53,252 nt of DNA from positions 1 through 53,252 of the IMG/VR virus record IMGVR_UViG_3300020470_000013; one strand, given 5' to 3'. The stretch is from a virus. This document shows positions 31,502-40,944 of this stretch, piece by piece. Position numbers and translations under genes: made by a program. How positions within the stretch are numbered: position 1 is the first letter of the stretch; every line of letters begins with the position of its first letter. The notes under the pieces are model-generated. The model ran no database searches and was not told the DNA's origin. It saw only the letters and a list, made by a program, of their open reading frames with translations.

Positions 31502-33378
31502 TGGAGATTAAACCGTACCAACAATACATTCATAAGAGTAGATATGCTCGATATATGGAAGATCTAAATAGAAGAGAAACCTGGGCAGAAACTGTTCAGC
31601 GTTATATAGATTTCTGGAAAGAAAAATTTAATCATAAGTTTAATGATATACCATATGATGAATTATATGATGCAATTTATAATATGGATGTAATGCCTAG
31701 CATGAGGGCTTTAATGACGGCTGGTGAAGCTTTAGATCGTGACAACGTAGCAGGGTTTAACTGTAGTTATATTGTCATAGATAGCCCTAGAGCTTTCGAT
31801 GAAATGATGTACATTCTTATGTGTGGCACAGGCGTTGGCTTTAGTGTTGAACGTCAATATATCTCTAATCTTCCAACAGTAGCAGAGGATTTCCATGAAA
31901 CAGACACCGTTATTCACATCGCAGATTCAAAAATTGGATGGGCGAAATCGTATAGGGAATTGGTATCGTTGTTGTATTCAGGCCAGTTACCCAAATGGGA
32001 TGCAAGTAGAGTTAGACCTTCGGGTTCCCCACTTAAAACTTTCGGTGGTCGTGCCAGTGGTCCAGAACCTCTTATCGACCTTTTCAATTTCACAGTGGGA
32101 ATTTTTAAAGCAGCAGCTGGAAGAAAGCTTACAAGCCTTGAATGCCACGATCTTTGCTGCAAAATTGCACAAATAGTTGTAGTAGGTGGTGTACGTAGAT
32201 CCGCTTTAATATCTTTAAGTAATCTTACAGACGATAGAATACGTAGAGCCAAGCATGGTCAATGGTGGGTTGATGAACCTCAACGTGCTTTGTCTAACAA
32301 CTCAGCTTGTTATACTGAGAAGCCAGACTTTGAAGCTTTCTTAAATGAATGGAGTAGTTTATATGAAAGTAGATCTGGTGAGCGTGGTATCTTTAATAGA
32401 GTAGCAAGTCAAAAACAAGCGGCCAGGAATGGGCGTAGAGATCCCGAACAAGAGTTCGGCTGTAATCCATGTTCGGAAATAATTTTGAAACCAAATCAAT
32501 TTTGTAACCTAACAGAAGTTGTAGTAAGACCTAATGATACATTAGAAACTTTAAAACAAAAAGTTAAATGTGCTACTATACTTGGTACATTTCAAGCAAC
32601 ACTTACAGATTTTAGATACCTTCGTAAAAGTTGGGCAGATAATACAGCCGAAGAAGCATTGCTTGGTGTATCACTTACTGGTATATTAGATAATCCTTTA
32701 ATGACTTTAAATAATAAAAACTTACCTACAGTATTACAATGGTTACGTGATGAAGCAATTACAACAAATAAAATATGGGCTGAAACACTTGGTATTAATC
32801 AGTCTGCTGCTATTACTTGTGTTAAACCATCGGGAACAGTTTCCCAATTAGTTGATAGTGCCAGTGGAATACATGGAAGATACGCACCATATTATATACG
32901 AAGAGTTAGGGCTGATTCCAGGGACCCATTATGTGTAGTCTTAGAAGAAGCAGGTGTTCCTTCAGAAATTGATAACAATTCACCGACTACTAAAATTTTT
33001 AGCTTTCCGCAAAAGGCTCCTACTAAAGCAGTCTTTGCTTCAGATCAAACTGGAATGGAACAATTACAATTATGGGCAGCATATCAGGAGCATTGGTGTG
33101 AACACAAACCAAGTATTACAGTTTATTATCGGGATAATGAGTTCCTTGCTATTGGCGATTGGATTTATAATAACTTTGATTCTGTATCTGGCATTTCATT
33201 TCTTCCCTATAGTGATCATACATATGAACAAGCTCCGTATGAACAGATTACAAAAGAAGAATATAATAAATTAATCAAAGATTTTCCAAAAGAATTTAAT
33301 TGGGATATTAAAGAAGAAACAGATGCTACGGAAGGATCACAGACACTAGCCTGTGTAGGGAACTCATGTGAAATATAA
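31501..33378 (+). CDS. nrdJ: Monomeric class II (adenosylcobalamin) ribonucleotide reductase
   Basis: 625 aa. Redox pair C88 (FNCSY) and C335, thiyl-radical C324 inside CNPCSEI with N322 and E326, and the C-terminal relay pair C618/C623 (ACVGNSC). The 11-residue distance C324-C335 and 5-residue distance C618-C623 equal those in the Lactobacillus leichmannii enzyme. The HVVSGG-like and PSGTVSQLVDSASGIHGR region completes the barrel. It makes dNTPs from NTPs using host-supplied B12; no small subunit is needed. It is the last large early gene. Confidence 0.93.
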   Translation: MEIKPYQQYIHKSRYARYMEDLNRRETWAETVQRYIDFWKEKFNHKFNDIPYDELYDAIYNMDVMPSMRALMTAGEALDRDNVAGFNCSYIVIDSPRAFDEMMYILMCGTGVGFSVERQYISNLPTVAEDFHETDTVIHIADSKIGWAKSYRELVSLLYSGQLPKWDASRVRPSGSPLKTFGGRASGPEPLIDLFNFTVGIFKAAAGRKLTSLECHDLCCKIAQIVVVGGVRRSALISLSNLTDDRIRRAKHGQWWVDEPQRALSNNSACYTEKPDFEAFLNEWSSLYESRSGERGIFNRVASQKQAARNGRRDPEQEFGCNPCSEIILKPNQFCNLTEVVVRPNDTLETLKQKVKCATILGTFQATLTDFRYLRKSWADNTAEEALLGVSLTGILDNPLMTLNNKNLPTVLQWLRDEAITTNKIWAETLGINQSAAITCVKPSGTVSQLVDSASGIHGRYAPYYIRRVRADSRDPLCVVLEEAGVPSEIDNNSPTTKIFSFPQKAPTKAVFASDQTGMEQLQLWAAYQEHWCEHKPSITVYYRDNEFLAIGDWIYNNFDSVSGISFLPYSDHTYEQAPYEQITKEEYNKLIKDFPKEFNWDIKEETDATEGSQTLACVGNSCEI

Positions 33379-33607
33379 TGAGGGAACCATTATAGGTTTT
33401 AGATTATTAATTGATGGTGAAGGTAACTTAGTTTCTGAAAAGACTGAGTTACCTTTTAAAGATATTTCAAAAGTCTTTAGGGATAAAGGCGATCAATACA
33501 TAATAAAAACAGCAATACGAAAAACAAAACAGCGTATTGATAAAATACATAATGAAATTGAATCAGAGATTGCCGCAACAAACACGCCCAATATTTTAAA
33601 ATATTAA
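33368..33607 (+). CDS. Small hypothetical protein after RNR
   Basis: 79 aa with a GTG start overlapping the RNR 3' end. N-terminus beta (GTIIGFRLLIDGEGNLV), then a charged helix (IRKTKQRIDKIHNEIESEI). It ends in an AT palindrome shared with a convergent gene. Confidence 0.6.
   Translation: MKYNEGTIIGFRLLIDGEGNLVSEKTELPFKDISKVFRDKGDQYIIKTAIRKTKQRIDKIHNEIESEIAATNTPNILKY
33590..33605. terminator. 16-bp AT palindrome at the convergent gene ends
   Basis: AATATTTTAAAATATT is a perfect palindrome holding the end of the 79-aa plus gene and the stop codon of the 37-aa minus gene. It could be a weak bidirectional terminator; all-A/T stems are inefficient, so this is tentative. Confidence 0.3.
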
Positions 33608-33709
33608 GGCTCCGGCTACAAAAGCTACGCAACTAGCAAGCATTGTAATTTTGTAATCGTCCCAAAAGAAAATGATTTCTCTTTTAATTTTAGCTTTATC
33701 TATTTCCAT
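33596..33709 (-). CDS. 37-aa membrane microprotein, end of the late operon
   Basis: ATG 33709 has AGGAG 8 bases upstream and directly follows the stop of the 85-aa gene. A charged N-terminus (EIDKAKIKREIIFFW) precedes a transmembrane helix (ITMLASCVAFVAGALIF). It overlaps the convergent 79-aa gene by 12 bases. Confidence 0.55.
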   Translation of the reverse strand: MEIDKAKIKREIIFFWDDYKITMLASCVAFVAGALIF

Positions 33710-33967
33710 TTAAAATTCTCCTATGCATTTCATTTCTGTTATCCAGGATCTAGGTATTACTAATTCGGCATCGCCTTCAGTAATATTTTTATTATCATCT
33801 ATAATTATGTGAGGACAGACTATTATGAATTCTTCAGTATCTTCTAATATTATACCGCACGAAATAACGGTAGCAGTTCTAAGTTCTTTAAGATCTTTTA
33901 GATCTCGCCAACCTAGATTAGAACCACCAGCGGCATCTTGCCATTTAATTAAATATATATCATTCAT
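33710..33967 (-). CDS. Small hypothetical protein on the late strand
   Basis: 85 aa (YLIKWQDAAGGSNLGWRDL, then beta strands ISCGIILEDTEEFIIVCPHI). Proteins of this type are seen in many phages, function unknown. The plus-strand 63-aa gene starts 12 bp beyond its start, so promoters or ribosome sites lie back to back here. Confidence 0.6.
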   Translation of the reverse strand: MNDIYLIKWQDAAGGSNLGWRDLKDLKELRTATVISCGIILEDTEEFIIVCPHIIIDDNKNITEGDAELVIPRSWITEMKCIGEF

Positions 33968-33979
33968 AAAGGAGTTACT

Positions 33980-34171
33980 ATGATTAAATCTATTTTTGAT
34001 TGGGGTGTATATACCCTAGAAGTTATCGGAGACATTACTGGTTGGGGGTACATGCTTGCCAATGTAATCATCTTTATCATACTTCAACCTTCTCTCATCG
34101 CATTGTTTTTTATATTGTGGTTATATGAGCGTGATAAAACTAACCGATATTTAAAACATCGCCTATTTTAA
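33980..34171 (+). CDS. Small membrane protein at the end of the early arm
   Basis: 63 aa with AAAGGAG upstream of ATG 33980. One long hydrophobic stretch (MLANVIIFIILQPSLIALFFILWL) and a basic tail. It overlaps the 3' end of the convergent ejection-protein gene by 32 bp. Holin-like size, but single-pass; role unknown. Confidence 0.6.
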   Translation: MIKSIFDWGVYTLEVIGDITGWGYMLANVIIFIILQPSLIALFFILWLYERDKTNRYLKHRLF

Positions 34172-37100
34172 TACGGTTGGCATTTTCAATATCATTTACA
34201 GCCATTAAATTTTTAACGGTCGTATTATACTTTTTAGCAATACTTCCCATTGTATCGCCTCTACCTACAACTATACTGCGACCACCACCGCTTCTTAAAT
34301 TTTCTGTTGGCCCTAAATTAAGGCGTGTTTTAAATCTATTAACTGGTAGATGTTTATTTGCTTTTCCTAAACCCCATCTAACCCAATCATAAAGTACACC
34401 ACCGTCTGTTATATTAAAAGATTCTGGCATTGGTTTTGGGTTATAATCATATATATCTGTTAAATATGTATTACCATCTTTTTCATGGATTAAACTACCT
34501 CCACCTATAGATGTACCAGCTTGTTGTGAACCAGTTAATGAACCTTTCCCACCTAAAAGTTTTGATATAAAACCTTTATCTCTTCCAACTTTAGATTGAT
34601 AAGTAACCAGCCCTCTTAAATTATCACCATCTTGGTAATCTTCATACGTAATTGTATCTATAAGACTTTGAGGTCTATTCTTATTATTCATTACTTTCAT
34701 AGCAGCTAATCTTACACCTTCAATAGTTTCATCATTATAATCTTCATTAGTTAACAATTTTTTATTACCAAATAAATAATTAGCTAAGTTAGATCTTGTT
34801 TGATTTACAGGTTTATTTTGTATTTCTGCACTATGTATTGCTTGTATATCTTCTACTAATTTCTTTTCATCTTTTTCTTTTTTACCACTATTAAAGAATG
34901 ATTGAACAGCACCTTTAAGTGCTGAAGTATCTGTTAATGGCACAGGTTCTCTTACAATTATATTACTTTTCTTTTGTTGTTGTCTTCGTTGTTCTATTTG
35001 CTTTAAAACTTGTTTCTCTCGTTCTTTTGCCGCAGCAATATTTTTCCTGGCTTGCTCTTCAATATTAGTTAGAATATTTTGTGTTGTTCTTCGTTGTGTT
35101 GGCGGCTTACGAATAGACTGCACTGGTCTATCTACTCTTGTAATTTTTTCTTGCTGCGGTTGTACTTTTTGTCGTGGTATATATATTTTATCACCTGCAC
35201 GAATCTTATTAATATCTTTTATCCTATTTAATTCTGCAATTTCTTCTACACTTCTACCAAACTCTTGAGCAATTTGACTAAGTGTGTCTCCACGTTTAAT
35301 TTCACGTAACCACATTGCAGGTTCTTTTTGTGGACGTAATAAATTAAACCATCCTTTTGCTGCCATAACTCTTCCCCCTTGATTCATACCAAACCTAGCA
35401 TCTTCTACATCATATTTAAGTGCATTCTCTGCTTTAAACTGTTGAGGTCTAAAAACAATATAAGACCAATGCCTATCTTTACCTTCAATAGATGTTTCAA
35501 TATAAGCTTCTTCTTCTGGAAAAGGTTTAAATTGTTTTTTAACTTCTTCAAAATTATATAAATGATCTGTATCTACATCAAAGCTAGGCTCAACATCATT
35601 AATATATTTTATACCATCAAAACCAAATGAACTTAACCATCTTTGAAAATCAAGATTTAATTGCCATTCAGCCATGTCTACTAATAATCTATCTTTAAAT
35701 TTTCCTTCGGGAGATACACCATCAATAGCCATAGCTTGACCAGCATCTAATCTGCTTATTATTGCTTCATCTTTTTCTGATAAACCAGCCCTCCACATTG
35801 CCAGTTCATTAGCAATAGTATCTTCATCTACATCTCGTGACGGATCTAATATTTTCTGTTGTTTCTTAAAAGTTTTTGGTAGTAGTTCTGGTTTAAATTT
35901 TGGTGAAACTTTGTCAGGTTTCGGAGGTAATGGTAGCCCCATTTGTTTTGCCATATCAACAGCCATTTCATATTCTGAATCTTTTGGAGCTTTCGGCATC
36001 CCAAATTTCTCATAAGATAACTGTTTATATTCGTTAATTTTATTAGCTCTTGCTTGTAATTCTTTAAGTCTTTCCATTTGTTCTGGACTATAAGGTAAAG
36101 GACTAGAATCTGATACGTTTTTATGCCCTAAAGATCTTGCAATATTTTTATGAAAATTATGCATCCCATCACCATAAGACAAAATAGGTAAAGCTTCCCA
36201 TGTTCCATTTTCTTTATAAGGAAAAATTAAAGGTTTTCTAATACGAATATAACCCTTAACAATTTGATGAGGTTTTTCAGGAGTTTCAGGATTTCTAAGT
36301 CTAGCATATCCTTCGGCATGTGTATTTGCTTCATCAATAGTTGCAGTTTGATATTCCCTACCAGAAAGAAGTAATCTCTCATCATCTAAAATATTTGGAT
36401 CACCCCACATATCTGTTTGTTGATAATCAAAAGGTGCATCATCTATTTGAGAATCGCCATGATAATAATTTTCTCTTTCCCAGGCTTTCCTACTTTTAAT
36501 TTTTCTAGTAACAAAAGTTCCCTCATCTTTTAATTCTTGTACTTGTTTTTTTGCTATTAATGCCCAAGCTTGTCCAGCTGTTCCTAGATGCAATCCAATT
36601 TCATTTGGTGAATTTAATCTAGGGTCCCATCCAAGATACCAACCACTAGAAGAACTTCTATAAACAGGAACAAGTACGGTGCTTGAACCTAGAAAATCTT
36701 CTCGTGCTGCTAATCTCATGTCTTCGGGTAAAGCCTTATCAGGATCTACAGCCCACTGTTGTTCTAAAGCTGCGTACCAATCTTCAGTTTCATCATCAAT
36801 ATATTTTGGAATCTGTTGCCGCACTCCTGTAACATCAGGCTGCGGATATTCCTGTCGAAAGCCTTTAGTCAACGGATGATTTTTTAATAAATGATATGCT
36901 GACTTTCTAAAATAATTTTGAGCTTCTTCAGTTAACATATCAAAACCGTCCAGACGATTTAATTGTGCATTTATAAATGGAAGAAACATATCATCTTCTA
37001 TTTCAACACCAAGATCTTCTTCAATATATTTAAAATTATTTAAAATTTTTGAATGCTTTCCTTTACTTCTTAATAAGCTTTTTATTTCTGTAAAAATTTC

Positions 37101-37466
37101 TCCATCTTCATCTATTTCATCGCTTATATTTTTTAATTGTTTTTGTTCGGTAGCTTCTGCTATTAGTTGAGCTAGTTGTTCATCCTTCATATCTTTATTT
37201 GGAATAGCACGATCAAGTAAATGTGGTTTAAATTCACGCCTATGAATTCTTTCCATATAGTCTATCTGTTTGTCTGTTACGTCTTCTTGTATACCTCTAT
37301 TTTTATTTACCGTTTTAACAACATCAATCATTTCAGAAGCCGTATCATCTGCAATAGATGACGGAAAAATTTCTTGCGTATTCTGATGTAGTTTAGATGA
37401 CAAAGCTTCTACAACTTCTGTACCTCCGGCAACTAACGCTTTAGTTATTGGTGCAACTATTGACAT
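34140..37466 (-). CDS. Ejection-type virion protein with ART-like and two LysM domains
   Basis: 1108 aa. Residues about 265-680 read like the ADP-ribosyltransferase-like domain of phage polyvalent proteins: an opening VPVYRSSSSGWYL strand, EIGLHLGTAGQAW, then YIRIRKPL, and the closing FGFDGIKYINDVEPSF and SYIVFRPQQFKAENA. A LysM domain lies at about 721-766 (KRGDTLSQIAQEFG ... AGDKIYIP) and another at the C-terminus (GRGDTMGSIAKKYN ... IKIGDVLNI). A Gln/Lys-rich linker joins them. LysM binds peptidoglycan, suggesting passage through or anchoring at the cell wall, with the ART-like part delivered inward. Enzyme activity is not proven. Confidence 0.6.
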   Translation of the reverse strand: MSIVAPITKALVAGGTEVVEALSSKLHQNTQEIFPSSIADDTASEMIDVVKTVNKNRGIQEDVTDKQIDYMERIHRREFKPHLLDRAIPNKDMKDEQLAQLIAEATEQKQLKNISDEIDEDGEIFTEIKSLLRSKGKHSKILNNFKYIEEDLGVEIEDDMFLPFINAQLNRLDGFDMLTEEAQNYFRKSAYHLLKNHPLTKGFRQEYPQPDVTGVRQQIPKYIDDETEDWYAALEQQWAVDPDKALPEDMRLAAREDFLGSSTVLVPVYRSSSSGWYLGWDPRLNSPNEIGLHLGTAGQAWALIAKKQVQELKDEGTFVTRKIKSRKAWERENYYHGDSQIDDAPFDYQQTDMWGDPNILDDERLLLSGREYQTATIDEANTHAEGYARLRNPETPEKPHQIVKGYIRIRKPLIFPYKENGTWEALPILSYGDGMHNFHKNIARSLGHKNVSDSSPLPYSPEQMERLKELQARANKINEYKQLSYEKFGMPKAPKDSEYEMAVDMAKQMGLPLPPKPDKVSPKFKPELLPKTFKKQQKILDPSRDVDEDTIANELAMWRAGLSEKDEAIISRLDAGQAMAIDGVSPEGKFKDRLLVDMAEWQLNLDFQRWLSSFGFDGIKYINDVEPSFDVDTDHLYNFEEVKKQFKPFPEEEAYIETSIEGKDRHWSYIVFRPQQFKAENALKYDVEDARFGMNQGGRVMAAKGWFNLLRPQKEPAMWLREIKRGDTLSQIAQEFGRSVEEIAELNRIKDINKIRAGDKIYIPRQKVQPQQEKITRVDRPVQSIRKPPTQRRTTQNILTNIEEQARKNIAAAKEREKQVLKQIEQRRQQQKKSNIIVREPVPLTDTSALKGAVQSFFNSGKKEKDEKKLVEDIQAIHSAEIQNKPVNQTRSNLANYLFGNKKLLTNEDYNDETIEGVRLAAMKVMNNKNRPQSLIDTITYEDYQDGDNLRGLVTYQSKVGRDKGFISKLLGGKGSLTGSQQAGTSIGGGSLIHEKDGNTYLTDIYDYNPKPMPESFNITDGGVLYDWVRWGLGKANKHLPVNRFKTRLNLGPTENLRSGGGRSIVVGRGDTMGSIAKKYNTTVKNLMAVNDIENANRIKIGDVLNIG

Positions 37467-37479
37467 TCATAATCTCCTA

Positions 37480-40400
37480 TTATGGTGCAAATCTTCGATG
37501 TTCGTTTGATGGATATTCATCTACAATAGCTCCAAAAATTTCTGAATCTATTTTTCTAGCAGCCCTTCTGTAATTACGCATTGCTTCTGCTCCAAAAATA
37601 GTTTTACCTAAACTATATAATGGAACTTTTTGTGAAGCAATGGTAGCAACTTTTCCATCAGCAAGTTGTAACATATCTGTACCAATCGGGCCAGCTATAC
37701 TAGCAGGTAAAGCCATTGGATTATTTAAATACATGGCAGAGTTCATTCCTCTTATCGCAACATCACCGATAACTGATTGTCCACCCCATCTTGCAGCAGC
37801 TTGTATAGCCATATCTATAGGCTCTTTATCTTCCCAACCTTCACCACGATCCCTGACATAATTAGCAAAACCAGCTACCGTTGTTAGTAATAATGCAGTT
37901 GGTATAAGTCTTGCCGCTGCTTCACCTCTGTCTCGCATCATTTGTTTTGCAGCACCTTTTAAAATTGTATTTGTAAATGCTGTTGGATAACCCATTAACT
38001 GACCAAATACAGGTCGGGTAGTCTGTTTAAATATACCACCAATACCACTAGTCATTGCTCTAGGTTTAACACCTGCTGATCTTGAAACATCAAGAATAAT
38101 ATTTCTAGAATAACGAGCAGCCCCATTTAAAATATTTGAAACATACCAATTGCTTTTTGTATTTTTTCCTTCTTGTAACCAACGTACTGCTTCAGTAGAA
38201 TCAATACCTAAATCAGCAAGCCTATCTTTTGCAATTTGCACATGCTTACTAATAGGTGCATCACCATGTTGAGCTACTGTTGTTACATAGTCTAGGATCA
38301 TATTCTTGCCACTTATAAATGCTGTCGCTTGATTAAACCTAGTCCATTGATCTAACATATTTGCTCTAAAAAATTGATTACTAACTTTTTGTAGTTCAGG
38401 ATTTCCTATAGCTTCCCCTGCTAATCTATCTGTCATTGTTGAAAGAGCAACTTCCATATCAAGACCAAATCGTTGTAATTCAAGCCAGGCTTCCTTCGGT
38501 GTCAAACCCCAATTATCTACAAGATCTTTATGTTGATCATCTGTCATTTTTTTAAAGTTAGTATTAAAGGCATCACGAAAACCTTTTACCGCTTTGTCGG
38601 ATTTCATTTGTCCAAGATTTAAAAAAATCTCAGTTATACTAGAAGGAGTTGCAAAGCCTAATAAAGCTAAACGATTTGTTAAACCATAACCATCACTACC
38701 TAATCCTGAAGGCGATAATCCTGTACCAGTTAATCCATTATATAGATCCATTAATCTAGCTTTTTCACGATCACTTAACTTTCTACCTTGCTTTCTCATG
38801 TCTCCTTCTATTTTTGAAATCCAAACATCATTAAATGATTTTGCATCTGTTACACCTAAAATTCTTTTCTGCGCTAAAATATTTGATGCTCCTTCTATGT
38901 AACGCATAAATCCTAACTTAACATCTGAATTTAAAAACTCTTGATAATCTGCATCACTTTCTAATTCATTAAAAGATCTTTTATTTAAAAAGAAAGAACC
39001 TTGATTACCTGCCGGAGTTGCATGATTTTGAATATCTAACATCTCCTCAACCAGTTTATAAGCTGACTTCATATCAGGTGCTTGTTCATCCCGAACTAGT
39101 AATTTAGCAAGACCCTCTCTATTATTTTCAATTGCCGATCTACTCCATTCTCTAGGAATATAATCAGGAATTTTTTTAAAGTCTGGTTTAGCTTCTTCTA
39201 GTAGATCACCGATATTACTATATAATAATTTCATTCGGGCTGCGGCTACATTTACTTCTTTAGAAAAACTTTTACCTTTAGAGGGTTGACCACGCATTGC
39301 TAAAATTAATTCATTATTTATTTGATCTGGTAGTCCCATTACATCTTCATGTGTATATTTTAATGATGGAATCCATTCTCGTTTTTGAACCTCTAATAGA
39401 TCTTCATTAATGCGTAAAAATTCATATGCAAGATTACCATAAATTTTATGTTGTGCTTCACTTAAATCTTCAGTAACAATTTCTTGTCCTTTAGTCCAAC
39501 CGATTTGATATTCTTTTGTAATTCGATTTGCAAGAACAGTTGCGTGAGGCGACACATCCATGTACGGACTTAAAAATGCTGTAGCTTTTCCAAAAGCAAA
39601 TTTAGAAATAAAGGTTGTAAACGGTCTTGCCAATGCAAAACGTATAGCATTTAATCTATTACCTTCTGTTTTCTTTCCAGCGGCAGCTAAAAGATCTGAT
39701 AGTATTTTATCTTGTTGCTCCTGAGAACCACCAATTATTTCTATATAATCTTGAAACGCTTGCGAATCTTGAAGGACTGCTTCAGAAACATTAGGATCGT
39801 TAATTAGTTCCTGTAGTTCATCAAATGCTTTTTGCGTTGCTTCATTTATTTCTGGCCCCATTTGTGCAGGAAGACGTATACGAGGCTTTCCAAGATCTAA
39901 AGCTTCTTGAGTTCCACCTACATCTTCTAAAGGTAAACCTATTTGAGAATCTGCATCCCAAGCAACAGCTAAACTTTCTGCCGCAATATTTTCATTAGGC
40001 TCATCTAAATCTAAAGTAAACTGTTCAACTTCTGCTTGTTGTTCTAAATCAGATTTATTCCACCAGGCATTTATTTTACCGCCAGCCCAACCTGCACCTT
40101 TTGTTAAACCATAACCAATAGTTCCTCCTGCTATTGTATCTAAAGCAATACGATTATAATTATAATCAGTTCGAGCATCAGCAGCAATTTCAACTTTTTG
40201 TTGTAATGTTTGAGCAGCCCCACCTTCGATTGAACCATAAACTGCACCAAAAGTTGCAGGTTTTTTAGCAACGTCTACAGCTTTTGCTAATCCTCTTTTA
40301 GCAATTTCAGATCCTGGCAAACGCCCTGCTAATCCTTTTGTAGCTGCTTGTTGTGCAGCGGCTCTTGCAGCGGCATATGTTGCCGTTAAAGCACCACCTG

Positions 40401-40944
40401 TTGTACCACCAGTAAACAATGAACCAACTGCTGCTAAAGCTGTTGCTGCCATTTCAGGACTAGCTAGTAAATCGGTTACATAATCTTTAACCATTTCTGC
40501 ATGTTCGCCAACACCTGTTATATTAGCCCGATCAAAATCTTCTTTTAAATCCATGTAAGCAGATTTAATATTTGAAGGTGCATCCTCTAAAATCTTAGCA
40601 TCTGAATAAAGAGTAGATAATCTTATAACTCTGTCTCGCATGAATTCAGATATATCATCATTACCACCCCACGCACCAAAATCCCACAAATGTTTTTTAT
40701 CTTTAAAATATTCTGAAAGTAAATCCATTCGTTCTATATTACGAGGATTATTTTCAAAATCTGTTACCGTATAAAGGTCATCAGCTTGAGCAGGATCAGT
40801 TGGCGCAACATAATTTTTAGTTCTTTGATCATGTGGAACTCCTGTACCATGATCAAAACCATACTCAGGTATATTTGATTGCCCTGCTCTTTTAATATCT
40901 GAAATACGAACAGGTTCCCATTTGTCTGGAACTCTAGTAGTCAA
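37480..40944 (-). CDS. Large internal virion (ejection) protein
   Basis: 1154 aa. Ala/Gly-rich amphipathic or hydrophobic segments at about 155-300 and 1010-1100 (IPTALLLTTVAGFANYV), with long helices and a KIPDYIPREWS...FFLNKRSFNEL region between, as in conserved podoviral internal core proteins (T7 gp15/gp16 position). Such proteins leave the capsid with DNA and form a trans-envelope conduit. No lytic transglycosylase motif found. It overlaps the next gene by 11 bases. Confidence 0.6.
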   Translation of the reverse strand: MTTRVPDKWEPVRISDIKRAGQSNIPEYGFDHGTGVPHDQRTKNYVAPTDPAQADDLYTVTDFENNPRNIERMDLLSEYFKDKKHLWDFGAWGGNDDISEFMRDRVIRLSTLYSDAKILEDAPSNIKSAYMDLKEDFDRANITGVGEHAEMVKDYVTDLLASPEMAATALAAVGSLFTGGTTGGALTATYAAARAAAQQAATKGLAGRLPGSEIAKRGLAKAVDVAKKPATFGAVYGSIEGGAAQTLQQKVEIAADARTDYNYNRIALDTIAGGTIGYGLTKGAGWAGGKINAWWNKSDLEQQAEVEQFTLDLDEPNENIAAESLAVAWDADSQIGLPLEDVGGTQEALDLGKPRIRLPAQMGPEINEATQKAFDELQELINDPNVSEAVLQDSQAFQDYIEIIGGSQEQQDKILSDLLAAAGKKTEGNRLNAIRFALARPFTTFISKFAFGKATAFLSPYMDVSPHATVLANRITKEYQIGWTKGQEIVTEDLSEAQHKIYGNLAYEFLRINEDLLEVQKREWIPSLKYTHEDVMGLPDQINNELILAMRGQPSKGKSFSKEVNVAAARMKLLYSNIGDLLEEAKPDFKKIPDYIPREWSRSAIENNREGLAKLLVRDEQAPDMKSAYKLVEEMLDIQNHATPAGNQGSFFLNKRSFNELESDADYQEFLNSDVKLGFMRYIEGASNILAQKRILGVTDAKSFNDVWISKIEGDMRKQGRKLSDREKARLMDLYNGLTGTGLSPSGLGSDGYGLTNRLALLGFATPSSITEIFLNLGQMKSDKAVKGFRDAFNTNFKKMTDDQHKDLVDNWGLTPKEAWLELQRFGLDMEVALSTMTDRLAGEAIGNPELQKVSNQFFRANMLDQWTRFNQATAFISGKNMILDYVTTVAQHGDAPISKHVQIAKDRLADLGIDSTEAVRWLQEGKNTKSNWYVSNILNGAARYSRNIILDVSRSAGVKPRAMTSGIGGIFKQTTRPVFGQLMGYPTAFTNTILKGAAKQMMRDRGEAAARLIPTALLLTTVAGFANYVRDRGEGWEDKEPIDMAIQAAARWGGQSVIGDVAIRGMNSAMYLNNPMALPASIAGPIGTDMLQLADGKVATIASQKVPLYSLGKTIFGAEAMRNYRRAARKIDSEIFGAIVDEYPSNEHRRFAP

